From contig NZ_KQ949011.1 of NCBI RefSeq assembly GCF_001514265.1, positions 1-34,561 of the forward strand: a DNA stretch of 34,561 bases, written 5' to 3'. The position numbers were made by a program, and so were the translations under genes. The notes under the pieces are model-generated. The model was not told where the DNA came from and did not search any database. It was given only the letters and a program-made list of their open reading frames with translations. Source of the DNA: Streptomyces resistomycificus (GTDB lineage Bacteria > Actinomycetota > Actinomycetes > Streptomycetales > Streptomycetaceae). Each line of letters begins with the position of its first letter. The first letter of the stretch is position 1. Shown here one piece after another: positions 7,729 to 18,798 of the stretch.

Positions 7729-8994
7729 TCACGCCTTCCACTTCTCCCACGACATGTTCCAGCCGTTGAGGCCGTTGTCCGGCGCCACCGTCGCGTCGTT
7801 GGAGTTCTTCACGACCACCACGTCGCCGACCATCGAGTGGTTGAAGAACCAGGCCGCCGGCACCCCGCTGTCGTAACCGCCGCGCACGTCGCGCAGGCCG
7901 ATGCAGCCGTGACTGGCGTTGTAGTTGCCGAAGGCGCCGCCGCCCCAGTAGTTGCCGTGGATGAAGGTGCCGGAGGTGGTCAGGCGCATGGCGTGCGGTA
8001 CGTCCTTGATGTCGTACTCGCCCTTGCCGTCGGCGTCGGTGTAGCCGACCGTCGCGCCGTTCATGCGGGTCACCGCGAGCCGCTCGGTGATGACCATCTG
8101 GCCGTTCCAGGTCTCCATGCCGGGCTTGCCGGTGGTGACCGGGATGGTCTTGACGACCTTGCCGTCCTGCATGACCTTCATCGTGAGCTTCTTGACGTCG
8201 ACCACGGAGACCTGGTTGCGGCCGATGGTGAAGGAGACCTTCTTGTCCTGCTCGCCGTAGACGCCGTCGCGGCCCTCGACGCCGTCGAGGTTGAGGTCGA
8301 CGCTGACCTTGGTGCCTTCCTTCCAGTACTCCTCGGGGCGGAAGTCCAGGCGGTCGTTGCCGAACCAGTGACCCTCGACGTCGACGGCGGGCTCGGTCTT
8401 GATGCTGATGGCGTTCTCGACGTCCGCCGGGTTGGTGATACCCCGGGTGAAGCGGATGGAGAACGACATTCCCACGCCGACCTTCGAACCGTCCTCGGGC
8501 GTGAAGCTGCCGGTGAACGTGTTCTCGGGCGTCAGGGTGGTGAAGCTGGAGTCCTCGGCGGCCTCACGGCCCTCGGAGTCCTTCGCGACGGCGTGCACCG
8601 TGTACTTGGTGGCGGCGGCGAGATGCGTGGACGGTGTCCAGGAGGCGCCGTCGCCGGTGATCTCGCCGGCTATCTCGGTGCCCTCGGTGTCCTTGACCTC
8701 GACCTGGGTCAGCTTGCCCTTGCCGGCGCTCACCTTGAGGGCGCCGCTGGTGTCCACGGACTTGGCGCCGTCCTTGGGGGATATCGCCACGACGGCCTGC
8801 GACTGTTCGGTCTGCGCCCGGGAGGAGTCCTCGCCCTTCCCCCCGCCGGAAGCGGCCCCGGAGTCCGATCCACCACCCCCACCGCACGCCGGGACCGCCA
8901 GCAGCAGGGCGCCGAGTATCAGCGCCGGCAGCCTCCTGCCGCCGCGCCGCCCCCGCGCGTCAACCGACGCCCCCGATATCGGTCGCACGTTCAA
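7729..8994 (-). CDS. L,D-transpeptidase lipoprotein (Ig-like domains plus YkuD)
   Basis: L,D-transpeptidases form 3-3 cross-links between meso- or LL-diaminopimelate residues in peptidoglycan. The product (about 421 residues from TTG 8994) has a basic N-terminus, a hydrophobic core and the lipobox-like A-V-P-A-C, a Gly/Ser linker, Ig-like domain(s) and a C-terminal YkuD domain. The catalytic motif is HGNYW... followed by SHGCIGLRD, with the nucleophile at about Cys364. TTG 8994 has GGGGAG at 5-nt spacing; GTG 8988 is the alternative, and the upstream ATG at 9069 would give an improbable signal. It follows a paralogue on the same strand. Two hairpins lie in the gap upstream. Confidence 0.92.
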   Translation of the reverse strand: MNVRPISGASVDARGRRGGRRLPALILGALLLAVPACGGGGGSDSGAASGGGKGEDSSRAQTEQSQAVVAISPKDGAKSVDTSGALKVSAGKGKLTQVEVKDTEGTEIAGEITGDGASWTPSTHLAAATKYTVHAVAKDSEGREAAEDSSFTTLTPENTFTGSFTPEDGSKVGVGMSFSIRFTRGITNPADVENAISIKTEPAVDVEGHWFGNDRLDFRPEEYWKEGTKVSVDLNLDGVEGRDGVYGEQDKKVSFTIGRNQVSVVDVKKLTMKVMQDGKVVKTIPVTTGKPGMETWNGQMVITERLAVTRMNGATVGYTDADGKGEYDIKDVPHAMRLTTSGTFIHGNYWGGGAFGNYNASHGCIGLRDVRGGYDSGVPAAWFFNHSMVGDVVVVKNSNDATVAPDNGLNGWNMSWEKWKA

Positions 8995-9010
8995 GTCTTC
9001 TCCCCTCGCC

Positions 9011-9026
9011 GGGCCTGGCCAGGCCC
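9011..9026 (-). promoter_or_regulatory. Perfect 16-bp palindrome upstream of an L,D-transpeptidase start
   Basis: GGGCCTGGCCAGGCCC is its own reverse complement. It sits just upstream of the GGGGAG ribosome-binding site of the gene starting at 8994. It could fold as an mRNA hairpin near the ribosome site or bind a dimeric regulator. Confidence 0.45.
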
Positions 9027-9031
9027 GCACC

Positions 9032-9056
9032 CCGAGCGCGTCTCCCACGCGCTCGG
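9032..9056 (-). promoter_or_regulatory. 10-bp stem-loop in the leader of an L,D-transpeptidase gene
   Basis: Perfect stem CCGAGCGCGT (9032-9041) with ACGCGCTCGG (9047-9056) and a 5-nt loop. On the - strand a TAATAT -10-like hexamer lies just upstream (9058-9063), without a clear -35. If it is used, this hairpin would sit at the very 5' end of the mRNA. It could instead be the terminator of the upstream paralogue, whose stop is at 9156. Confidence 0.5.
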
Positions 9057-9155
9057 CGATATTAACCACAAGGCCAGGGGCGGTGGCGGCTCGTGATTGT
9101 CACCGTTCAGTACCGACTTCAACGGAAAGTTGGAGCAACCCGCCCCCCTGTCGGG

Positions 9156-10400
9156 TCACTTCAGCGCACTGCCCGTCTTCCACTCGTTCCAACCCATATT
9201 CCACCCACCGAGCCCGTTGTCGGGAGCGACCGTTTTGTCGTTGCTGTGGACGACCTCGACGACGTCCCCGACGAGGCTGCGGTCGAAGAACCAGCCCGCG
9301 GGCGTGTCCGCACCACCGCCCTTGACGTCCCTCAGACCCACGCAGCCGTGGCTGACGTTGACCCGCCCGAAGGCGTCCGACGCCCAGTAGTTGCCGTGCA
9401 GGAAGGTTCCGGACTCGGTCAGGCGCATGGCGTGCGGGACGTCCGGGATGTCGTACTCGCCCTTGCCGTTCTTCTTCTTGAAGCCGACCGTGGCGCCGTT
9501 CATCCGGGTCACCTCGAGCATCTCGGTGACCACCATCTTGCCGTTGTACGTCGTCGTCTTCGGGGCTCCGGCCGTGATCGGCACGGTGGCCAGCAGCGCG
9601 CCGTCCCGCCGGACGTCCATGGTGTGCCTGGCCGCGTCGACCAGGGAGACCTGGCTGCGGCCGATGGTGAAGGAGAACGTCTTGTACTGGAGGCCGTAGA
9701 CGCCGGGTGCTCCTTCGACGTCCCTCAGCCGCAGGGAGACGGTGACCCGGGTGCCGGGCCGCCAGTACTCCTCGGGGCGGAAGTCCAGACGGCCGTTGCC
9801 GAACCAGTGCGGGCGGATCTCGACGGGCGGCTCCGCGGTGACGTGGACGGCCCGTTCGACGGCCGCGCGGTGCTCGATCTCCCGGTTGAACTCCAGGGAG
9901 ACGATCATCCCGGTGCCGACGGTGGAGCGGTTCTCGGGGCTGACGTATCCGATGAAGCGCTCGTCGGGGACGTACGTCGTGAACGTCGTGTGCCGGGCCG
10001 AGCGGCGGCCGCGGCTGTCCAGGGCGACCGCGTCCACCGTGTACTTGGCGGCCAGCGCGAGCTTGTGGTCGTCGGGCTCCCAGCTCAGGCCGTCGTCGGA
10101 GACGTGGCCCGGGACCGGGGTCTCCTGCGCGTCCTGCGACCTGACGACCCTGACCGACTCCAGTCGGCCGTCGGGCACCCGCACCCGGAGCTTCTCCTCG
10201 GGCCTCACCCCCTTGGTGTTGTCGTCCGGGGAGATCCTGATGACGTTCTCGGGTGCGGGGGGTTTGCCGAGCCCGCCGATGTCGATGCCGCCCTCGCCGC
10301 CCGTCGTACAGCCGGTGGCTCCGGCCAGCAGTCCTGCCCATGTCAGTACGGCGGCCAGTGCGACCCTCGCGCGCCGTGCGCGCCCAGTTACGTGCCTCAC
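9156..10400 (-). CDS. Second L,D-transpeptidase lipoprotein, paralogue of the neighbour
   Basis: The 414-residue product from GTG 10400 (MRHVTGRARR) has a signal peptide ending in A-T-G-C, two Ig-like segments and a YkuD catalytic domain. The motif HGNYWASDAFGRVNVSHGC has the nucleophile at about Cys353. It shares order and many stretches with the downstream paralogue, such as HWFGN-RLDFRPEEYW, MNGATVGF/Y, KGEYDI-DVPHAMRLT and APDNGL-GWNM. The pair clearly arose by tandem duplication and diverged. It should act in the cell wall at 3-3 cross-link formation. The upstream ribosome site is weak. The gene is divergent from glgX (153 nt between starts). Confidence 0.92.
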   Translation of the reverse strand: MRHVTGRARRARVALAAVLTWAGLLAGATGCTTGGEGGIDIGGLGKPPAPENVIRISPDDNTKGVRPEEKLRVRVPDGRLESVRVVRSQDAQETPVPGHVSDDGLSWEPDDHKLALAAKYTVDAVALDSRGRRSARHTTFTTYVPDERFIGYVSPENRSTVGTGMIVSLEFNREIEHRAAVERAVHVTAEPPVEIRPHWFGNGRLDFRPEEYWRPGTRVTVSLRLRDVEGAPGVYGLQYKTFSFTIGRSQVSLVDAARHTMDVRRDGALLATVPITAGAPKTTTYNGKMVVTEMLEVTRMNGATVGFKKKNGKGEYDIPDVPHAMRLTESGTFLHGNYWASDAFGRVNVSHGCVGLRDVKGGGADTPAGWFFDRSLVGDVVEVVHSNDKTVAPDNGLGGWNMGWNEWKTGSALK

Positions 10401-10553
10401 GGCGTACCCAACGACCGGGCCTGCTTCGGGGAAACGTGAGTGCGACCCAAGCTCTGGGCAGAACAGTGGGGAGAACGACGCGAGGGGGTGTCGTGGCCGG
10501 GACGCCGCACGCCCTTTTCCACGTCGTTCCGTGAGCCCGTGGGAGGCTGAACG

Positions 10554-12791
<2,238 letters not shown>

Positions 12792-12924
12792 GGCAACGTT
12801 TCGGGCCCATGAACTCCACGCCGGATTCCTGGCCCTGAGGCCGCTTGGGTGATCACACTGAAGTCACGCCTGCCCGCCCGCTCTCCCCCTTCGCTCTCCC
12901 CACCCTCAGCGCCAAGGATCCCGC

Positions 12925-14331
12925 ATGCCCGAAATATCCCGTCGTGTCTTCGGTGGTCTCGTCGGCGGCGGCGCCGTGACCGCCGTCGCCGGTACGGCCA
13001 CGGAAGCCGAGGCAGCCCCCGCCGAGCGTCCCTTCACAACCCGGCCGGCCGCCTCCGGCGGGCGTCCCAACCTGCTGGTCATCCTGGGTGACGACCTCGG
13101 CTGGGCCGACCTCTCCTCCTACGGCGCCCCGCACATCAGGACGCCGAACCTGGACCGGCTGGCCCGGCAGGGCGTGCGGTTCACCGACGCCTACTCGGGA
13201 TCGGCGACCTGCTCGCCGACCCGGTTCAGCCTGTACACCGGGCGCTACCCCGGCCGCACGCCGGGCGGTCTCGCCGAGCCCATCGCCGACCGTTCGCAGG
13301 GCCTGGACCCGAACCACCCCACCCTGGCCTCGCTGTTGCGGCGGGCGGGATACGCGACCGCGCTGATCGGCAAGTGGCACTGCGGCTGGCTGCCCGACTA
13401 CAGCCCCACCAGGTCCGGCTGGGACGAGTTCTTCGGCAACCACGGGGGCGTACTGGAGTACTTCTCCAAGCTCGGCCAGCTCGGCGACTACGACCTGTAC
13501 GAGGGGGACGCGACCTACAAGGACCTGCGCTACTACACCGAGGTCCTGACCGAGCGGGCCGTCGAGTACGTCGGCCGGGACCACGGCCGGCCCTGGCTGC
13601 TGAACCTCAACTTCACCACCCCGCACTGGCCGTGGCTCGCCGAGGACGACGCCGTGACGGGCGCCGAGATCGAGGCGAGGATACGGGCCTCGAAGAACCA
13701 GTCCGAGATCAGCAGGGCGCTCAACCACTACGACGGGGGCTCGGTCGCCAAGTACGCGCAGATGGTGGAGAGCCTGGACGCGGCCGTCGGCGAGGTCCTC
13801 GCGGCGCTGCGCCGCTCCGGGCAGGAGGAGAACACGCTGGTGCTGTTCGCCAGCGACAACGGCGGCGAGCGCTACTCGTACGTCTGGCCGCTCAGCGGCG
13901 AGAAGTTCGTGCTCCAGGAGGGCGGCATCCGGGTGCCCACGATCGTGCGCTGGCCCGCCCGGATCGACGGCCACCAGGTCAGCCACGAGCCGAACTTCTC
14001 CCCCGACTGGACGGCCACCCTGCTGGAGGTGGGCGGCGCACGCCCCGACCCGGCGTATCCGCTGGACGGCACGAGCCTGGCCGGCTATCTGCTGCGAGGC
14101 GAGAAGCCACCCGAGCGGGACCTGTTCTGGCGAGTGCGGGCCAACCGGGCGCTCAGGCGCGGCGACTGGAAGTACTACCGGGACGCACAGGGCACCGACC
14201 ATCTGTACGACCTGGCCGCGGACCAGCGCGAGCAGGCCGATCTGGCCGCCGACCAGGCCGAGTTGCTCGCGGAACTGAAGGGGGCCTGGGAGACGATCGC
14301 GGACGGGTTGTTGCCGTATCCGGCCGCGTGA
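12925..14331 (+). CDS. Tat-exported sulfatase (arylsulfatase family)
   Basis: Sulfatases hydrolyse sulfate esters using a formylglycine made from cysteine in C-x-P-x-R. This 468-residue protein has that signature at Cys96 (CSPTR, in SATCSPTRFSLYTGRYP). It also has the metal-binding Asp56-Asp57 (LGDDLGWADLSSYG), GKWHCG and a late ASDNGGE metal/substrate motif. The N-terminus is a clear twin-arginine signal, SRRVFGGLVGGG, followed by an Ala-rich cleavage region. Tat export suits it because formylglycine is made in the cytoplasm and the enzyme would leave folded. A formylglycine-generating enzyme is not in the window. The natural substrate (aryl sulfate or sulfated glycan) cannot be told. A strong hairpin follows the stop. 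Confidence 0.92.
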   Translation: MPEISRRVFGGLVGGGAVTAVAGTATEAEAAPAERPFTTRPAASGGRPNLLVILGDDLGWADLSSYGAPHIRTPNLDRLARQGVRFTDAYSGSATCSPTRFSLYTGRYPGRTPGGLAEPIADRSQGLDPNHPTLASLLRRAGYATALIGKWHCGWLPDYSPTRSGWDEFFGNHGGVLEYFSKLGQLGDYDLYEGDATYKDLRYYTEVLTERAVEYVGRDHGRPWLLNLNFTTPHWPWLAEDDAVTGAEIEARIRASKNQSEISRALNHYDGGSVAKYAQMVESLDAAVGEVLAALRRSGQEENTLVLFASDNGGERYSYVWPLSGEKFVLQEGGIRVPTIVRWPARIDGHQVSHEPNFSPDWTATLLEVGGARPDPAYPLDGTSLAGYLLRGEKPPERDLFWRVRANRALRRGDWKYYRDAQGTDHLYDLAADQREQADLAADQAELLAELKGAWETIADGLLPYPAA

Positions 14332-14335
14332 CCGA

Positions 14336-14376
14336 CCCGTCGCCGCAATACTGGTCCGCAGTATCGCCGCGACGGG
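14336..14376 (+). terminator. Long inverted repeat after the sulfatase gene
   Basis: Two 18-nt arms (14336-14353 and 14359-14376) pair with two mismatches around the 5-nt loop GTCCG. The inner ATACTG/CAGTAT and outer CCCGTCGC/GCGACGGG segments are perfect. It begins 5 nt after the sulfatase stop and has no T-tract, as is common for Streptomyces terminators. It would separate the sulfatase from the CHAT gene. Confidence 0.8.
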
Positions 14377-14417
14377 GAGAACCATGCGCACTGTGCCGGG
14401 TCGGGAAGGCGAGCGCC

Positions 14418-16763
14418 ATGACCGGCCATGAGCGCCGCCCGCCCAGGGGTTCGCAGGTCACCGACCCTGTTCTGTCCGTGCGGCAGCTGTCCCGCTTCGA
14501 GTGGTCGCCGCGGACGCCGTATCGCGTGGACCGTGGTCTCGTGTTCGTCACCGCGGGAGGCGGCTACGACGCGTACCTGCCACCTCGTCGGCCCACGCGC
14601 ACCGAGACGGTGGCCAGGCGCTACACCGCCGTGTACGAGGTGGACATGGGCGTGCACCTCTGGTCGGCGCAGGTGGAGCTGCCGAGCGACGACGACGCGT
14701 TCGACTTCCTGGCCGAGGTCGACGTGTCCTGGATGGTTCGCGATCCGGCACGGTTCGTGGCGAGCGGGCACCGGGACGTACCCGCTCTGCTCCGGCACGA
14801 ACTGCTGGCCATGGCCCGACCGGTGACCCGCCGGTTCCACGGGAGTGACAGCGCCGGCGCCGAGCGGGAGCTGCTGGACGAGGTCGGCGCGAGGGGATCC
14901 CTCGGGATGTCAGCCGGTCTGCAGGTCACCTGTGTCCTGCGGATGCGGGACACGCAGGCGGAGGGCCGCTCGTATCGCGAGCAGCAGGCGATCGACATCC
15001 CCGGAAGGCAGCAGAACGACGAAAGCACGGAGCGTCGTCGCCGGACCACCGCACAGGACTTCTCCGAGGAACGGAAGAGCGCCCAGTACGAGCGGCTCCT
15101 GCCGACGGAAAGCGCCGAGTCCCTGGCGCTGCACCTGGCCCGGCACTCGGAGGAGTCGCAGCGGCTGCTGGCGGGTCTGCATGAGGAGCGTCTGCGACTG
15201 TGGCGGACGATACTGGAGGAAGGGCACATCCAGGCCGGTGCAGCGGACGCCCTCCTACGGGTGCTCGGGGAGCATGGACAGCCACCGGGGCCCCCGGACA
15301 CCGTCGGCGAGGCCCGGCTCTCGTCGTTCGAACCGCGGCGGCTCGTGGCGGAGCTCGCCGAACAGGCGCCGCCCGGACGGGACGTACCGCTGCAGGTGCA
15401 GGTCGGCCAGGGGCACGGCGACACGGGAGTCGGGGTGGCGCTGCGCGCGTTCGCCGTGCCCGCGCAGGGCATCCGGCTGCTGGTCACCGTCCACGCGCCG
15501 GGACTCCTCGCGCTCGGGGACCTGCAGCAGGAACTGACCGTCGTGGCGGGCCGCGACTCCGACGTTCTCCGCTTCGGTCTGCGCACCGCCGCTCCAGGCC
15601 TGCACACCGTCACCGTCCGCGCGTTCTGCGGCGGATCGTTCCTCGGCGAGCTGCGGACCCAGATCTCCGTCGAGGAGGATGTGCCGGCCCGGGACGGCCC
15701 GCCCCTCGGTGCACCGCTGGACTCACTCGCCTTCGATCCGGGTGAGGTGACCCTGCAGGTCCTCAAGACGGCGGACGGCACGTACAGCTTCCAACTGCTC
15801 AGCGAGACCAGCTACGCCCCGGAGTCGTTCCGGCTGCTGGGCGGGGACCCGGAACGGATCACGGAACGCATCTATCAGGAGTTGCGCAACAGTGCCGTCA
15901 CGGCCCACCCGGCAGGGGCACGACAGGGACGGGAGCGGCTGCGCAACCTCGGGGTCTCCCTGTGGGAGGACGCCGTGCCCCAGGCGGTCCGCCGGCAGTT
16001 CTGGGAGGAGGCCGACCGCATCCGCTCGTTCACCGTGCTCGGCGAGCATGACGTCGTGCCCTGGGAGCTGCTCTACCCGATGGACAGCGGGCAGGAAGGC
16101 GACGGCTTTCTCGCCGAGTGGCTGCCCATCGTACGGCGCGTTTTCGGCCAGGCACGGGTAAGGGAACTCGCCGTCCCCAGCGCGGCGTTCGTGGTTCCAC
16201 CGGGCTCGCCTCCCGAGGCCGAGCGAGAGATCGTCGCGCTGCGTGCCAAGTTGGGGCCGACCGTCACCGACGGTGGCACGCTGACGCGGCGCAGTCAGGT
16301 GCAGGAACTCATCGACACCGGGCTGAGCGGCGTGCTGCACTTCGCCTGCCACAACACCTTCACGGCCAATGGTTCGCGCGTCGCCATGGAGGACGGCGGT
16401 TTCGACCCCCTCGACCTGGCTTACGCCCGGGGGTCCCAGGCATTGCGTGCGACACGGCCACTGGTGTTCTTCAACGCCTGCCGCAGCGCCGGTCAGATCG
16501 ACTGGTACTCCACCACGCTGGGGTGGGCACCGCAGTTCCTCAGAGCGGGCGCGGGGGCGTTCGTAGGCACTCTGTGGCCGGTACGCTCCGACTCCGCGCT
16601 GACCTTCGCGGACGCCTTCTACGACCACCTCGTCCGCGAGCGCCTCCCGCTCGGCGAAGCCTCGATGAAGGCGCGCCGTGCCATCCGCGACCACGGCGGT
16701 GACCCCACCTGGCTGGCCTATGCGGTGTACGGCAGTCCGGCCGCACGGGTCGTCGGTGCGTAG
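14418..16763 (+). CDS. CHAT-domain protease with probable SPFH-like N-terminus and Ig-like middle domain
   Basis: This 781-residue cytosolic protein has three parts. Residues about 40-190 alternate strands and helices in an order reminiscent of SPFH/band-7 domains, including DDAFDFLAEVDVSWMVRDPARFV, ALLRHELLAMARPVTRRF and GLQVTCVLRMR; this assignment is by eye. A charged helical stretch follows (190-300), then a beta-sandwich-like segment (300-420). The CHAT caspase-like domain spans about 435-781, with HDVVPWELLYPMD, the catalytic His645 in HFACHN and Cys688 in FFNACRSAG, then GTLWPVRSDSA. CHAT proteins are cysteine proteases that often serve as conflict or signalling effectors. No transmembrane segment is seen. 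ATG 14418 gives the most sensible N-terminus; the ribosome site is weak. No TPR, gasdermin or nuclease partner is adjacent, so its target is unknown. Confidence 0.85.
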   Translation: MTGHERRPPRGSQVTDPVLSVRQLSRFEWSPRTPYRVDRGLVFVTAGGGYDAYLPPRRPTRTETVARRYTAVYEVDMGVHLWSAQVELPSDDDAFDFLAEVDVSWMVRDPARFVASGHRDVPALLRHELLAMARPVTRRFHGSDSAGAERELLDEVGARGSLGMSAGLQVTCVLRMRDTQAEGRSYREQQAIDIPGRQQNDESTERRRRTTAQDFSEERKSAQYERLLPTESAESLALHLARHSEESQRLLAGLHEERLRLWRTILEEGHIQAGAADALLRVLGEHGQPPGPPDTVGEARLSSFEPRRLVAELAEQAPPGRDVPLQVQVGQGHGDTGVGVALRAFAVPAQGIRLLVTVHAPGLLALGDLQQELTVVAGRDSDVLRFGLRTAAPGLHTVTVRAFCGGSFLGELRTQISVEEDVPARDGPPLGAPLDSLAFDPGEVTLQVLKTADGTYSFQLLSETSYAPESFRLLGGDPERITERIYQELRNSAVTAHPAGARQGRERLRNLGVSLWEDAVPQAVRRQFWEEADRIRSFTVLGEHDVVPWELLYPMDSGQEGDGFLAEWLPIVRRVFGQARVRELAVPSAAFVVPPGSPPEAEREIVALRAKLGPTVTDGGTLTRRSQVQELIDTGLSGVLHFACHNTFTANGSRVAMEDGGFDPLDLAYARGSQALRATRPLVFFNACRSAGQIDWYSTTLGWAPQFLRAGAGAFVGTLWPVRSDSALTFADAFYDHLVRERLPLGEASMKARRAIRDHGGDPTWLAYAVYGSPAARVVGA

Positions 16764-16804
16764 CCCGCGGCCGCACGGGTCGTCGGTGCGTAGCCCGCGG
16801 CCGC
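16738..16804. repeat. Perfect 30-bp tandem duplication across the CHAT stop codon
   Basis: Bases 16741-16770 and 16771-16800 are identical, and identity at period 30 extends from 16738 to 16804 (about 2.2 copies). The unit contains the last codons and the TAG stop of the CHAT gene (16761-16763). The second copy repeats them after the stop, with another TAG at 16791-16793. A recent slippage duplication is the simplest origin. Confidence 0.95.
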
Positions 16805-16950
16805 TCGACCGATCGGCCGTCGCGGTCCGACGGCCCGCGCGCCCCGGCTGTACGACCCCCCGAACACGCAGGTCGTAGGACCGGCGGCCGATCCCGGTCC
16901 GGCCAAAACTAGGTGGGCGTTGTCAGTGCCGGTCCGTAGGCTCACTGCTG

Positions 16951-18798
16951 ATGGCGACGACACCTGCATCCACCAAGGATTCCGAGAAACCCGGCGACCG
17001 CTCCGCCGTGCGGACCCTGCTGCGGCTGTGGCCGTACGTCCGGCCGGTGCGCGCGCGGCTGTTCACCGCCGCGTTCGTGGCGGTGCTCGCCTCCTGCACG
17101 GGGCTGGTGATTCCGCTGGTCCTGAAGTGGATGGTGGACGGGCCGGTCGCCGACGGGGACTCCACGGGGGTGTGGTTCGGGGCGCTGTACCTGCTGCTGC
17201 TCGGACTGGCGGAGGCGCTGCTGTTCGGGCTGCGGCGGTGGCTGGTGGCGCGGCCGCTGGCGGGCGTCGAGGCGGGCATGCGGGCCGGTCTGTACCGGCA
17301 TCTCCAGCGGCTGCCGGTGGCCTTCCACGACCGGTGGGCGTCGGGACAGCTGCTGTCCCGGGGCACCACGGACCTGATGCTGGTACGGATGTTCCTCGCC
17401 TTCCCCTTGACGTTCCTGCTGGTCAACGGGGTGACGATCGTCGTCGGCGTGGTGATCATGCTGATCCAGGACTGGAAGCTCGGGCTGGTCGTCCTCGTTC
17501 CCGCCCTCCCCGTGATCGTCACCTGCGTGGTCTTCGAGTCGCGGTACACCAAGGTGGCCCGACGGGCGCAGGACCAGGTGGGCGATCTGACCACGGTGGT
17601 CGAGGAGAGCGTGCTCGGCATCCGGATCATCAAGGGCTTCGGCCGGCACCGCAGTCAGGCTCGGGCGTTCCGGGAGCTGGCGCGCACGCTGCGCGGAACG
17701 GAGCTGCGCAAGGCGGGGCTGCTGGCGACGATCTGGGGCGTCATCGTGACGCTGCCCGAGGTGGCCATCGGGGTCGCGCTGGTGCTGGGTACCGTGCAGG
17801 TCGCGGACGGGGAGCTGTCGGCGGGGACACTGGTGGCCTTCCTGTCGACCGCGCTCGCGCTGCGGTGGCCCGTGGACTCCATCGGCTTCCTGCTGGCGAT
17901 GAGCCAGGAGGCGGCGACCGCGACCGAGCGGTACTTCGAGGTGATGGACGCGGAGCCGGAGTCGCAGACCACGACCGCCGCCGTGTCCGCGTCCGCGCCC
18001 CCGGCCCCCTCCGCGCCCCCGTCCGCGTCCGTATCCGACGCGGGCTCCGGTGACAGCGGCCTTCGGTTCCACGAGGTGTCGTTCCGCTATCCCGACGCCC
18101 CCGAGGGCACGCCCCCGGTCCTCGACCGTGTGGACCTCCACATCCGCCCCGGCGAGTCCATGGCCCTCGTCGGCGCCACCGGATGCGGCAAGACCACGCT
18201 CACCACGCTCGTCCCCCGGCTGCACGAGGTGACGTCCGGGCGGATCACCCTGGACGGCGAGGACATCACCGCGATGTCCCGGGCCGAGCTGCGCGCGAAG
18301 GTGGCCGTCGCCTTCGAGGAGCCGACCCTGTTCTCCGCCGGTGTCGGTGACAACGTCCTCATGGGCGCGCAGGACACCGCCGGACAGGCCGAGCTGGAGC
18401 GGGCACTGGCCGTCGCGCAGGCCGATTTCGTGTACGCGCTGCCGCAGGGCACCGACACCCAGGTAGGTGAGCAGGGGCTCAGCCTCTCCGGCGGCCAGCG
18501 GCAGCGGCTGGCGCTGGCCAGAGCCGTGGTCGGCAGACCCCGGTTCCTGGTGCTCGACGACCCGCTGTCCGCGCTGGACGTGCACACCGAGGCCGCCGTC
18601 GAGGCCGCGCTCAGGGAGGTCCTCGGGGAGACCACGGCCCTCATCGTGGCGCACCGTCCCTCGACCGTCCTGCTCGCCGACCGCGTCGCCCTGCTCTCCG
18701 GCGGCCGGATCGCCGCCGTCGGCACCCACCACGAACTGCTGCGCACGAACGCCGAGTACGCCCACCTGATGGCCGGGACCGAGGAGGCGGACCGATGA
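16951..18798 (+). CDS. ABC exporter half-transporter (TMD-NBD), degenerate-site subunit of pair 1
   Basis: The 615-residue protein has a six-helix type I exporter membrane domain (residues about 20-330), a Pro/Ala/Ser-rich linker and a nucleotide-binding domain. Walker A is intact (GATGCGKTT, Lys414) and the signature LSGGQRQR is canonical. The Q-loop glutamine is replaced (AFEEPTLF), and the catalytic Glu after Walker B is Asp537 (LVLDDPLSALD). The H-loop IVAHRPST is kept. This is the pattern of the weak-site subunit of a heterodimeric exporter. Its partner is the next gene, whose ATG overlaps this stop by 4 nt. A TAGGCT -10-like hexamer 9 nt before the ATG and no ribosome site suggest a leaderless transcript. 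Substrate unknown. Confidence 0.93.
   Translation: MATTPASTKDSEKPGDRSAVRTLLRLWPYVRPVRARLFTAAFVAVLASCTGLVIPLVLKWMVDGPVADGDSTGVWFGALYLLLLGLAEALLFGLRRWLVARPLAGVEAGMRAGLYRHLQRLPVAFHDRWASGQLLSRGTTDLMLVRMFLAFPLTFLLVNGVTIVVGVVIMLIQDWKLGLVVLVPALPVIVTCVVFESRYTKVARRAQDQVGDLTTVVEESVLGIRIIKGFGRHRSQARAFRELARTLRGTELRKAGLLATIWGVIVTLPEVAIGVALVLGTVQVADGELSAGTLVAFLSTALALRWPVDSIGFLLAMSQEAATATERYFEVMDAEPESQTTTAAVSASAPPAPSAPPSASVSDAGSGDSGLRFHEVSFRYPDAPEGTPPVLDRVDLHIRPGESMALVGATGCGKTTLTTLVPRLHEVTSGRITLDGEDITAMSRAELRAKVAVAFEEPTLFSAGVGDNVLMGAQDTAGQAELERALAVAQADFVYALPQGTDTQVGEQGLSLSGGQRQRLALARAVVGRPRFLVLDDPLSALDVHTEAAVEAALREVLGETTALIVAHRPSTVLLADRVALLSGGRIAAVGTHHELLRTNAEYAHLMAGTEEADR

Noticed and set aside
12792..12924. 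Terminator or small gene between glgX and the sulfatase
   Set aside because: I found no convincing inverted repeat and only short unsupported frames.
16920..16942. Promoter with TTGTCA and TAGGCT boxes before the first ABC gene
   Set aside because: The spacing between the boxes is only 11 nt; the -10-like box alone is mentioned with the gene.
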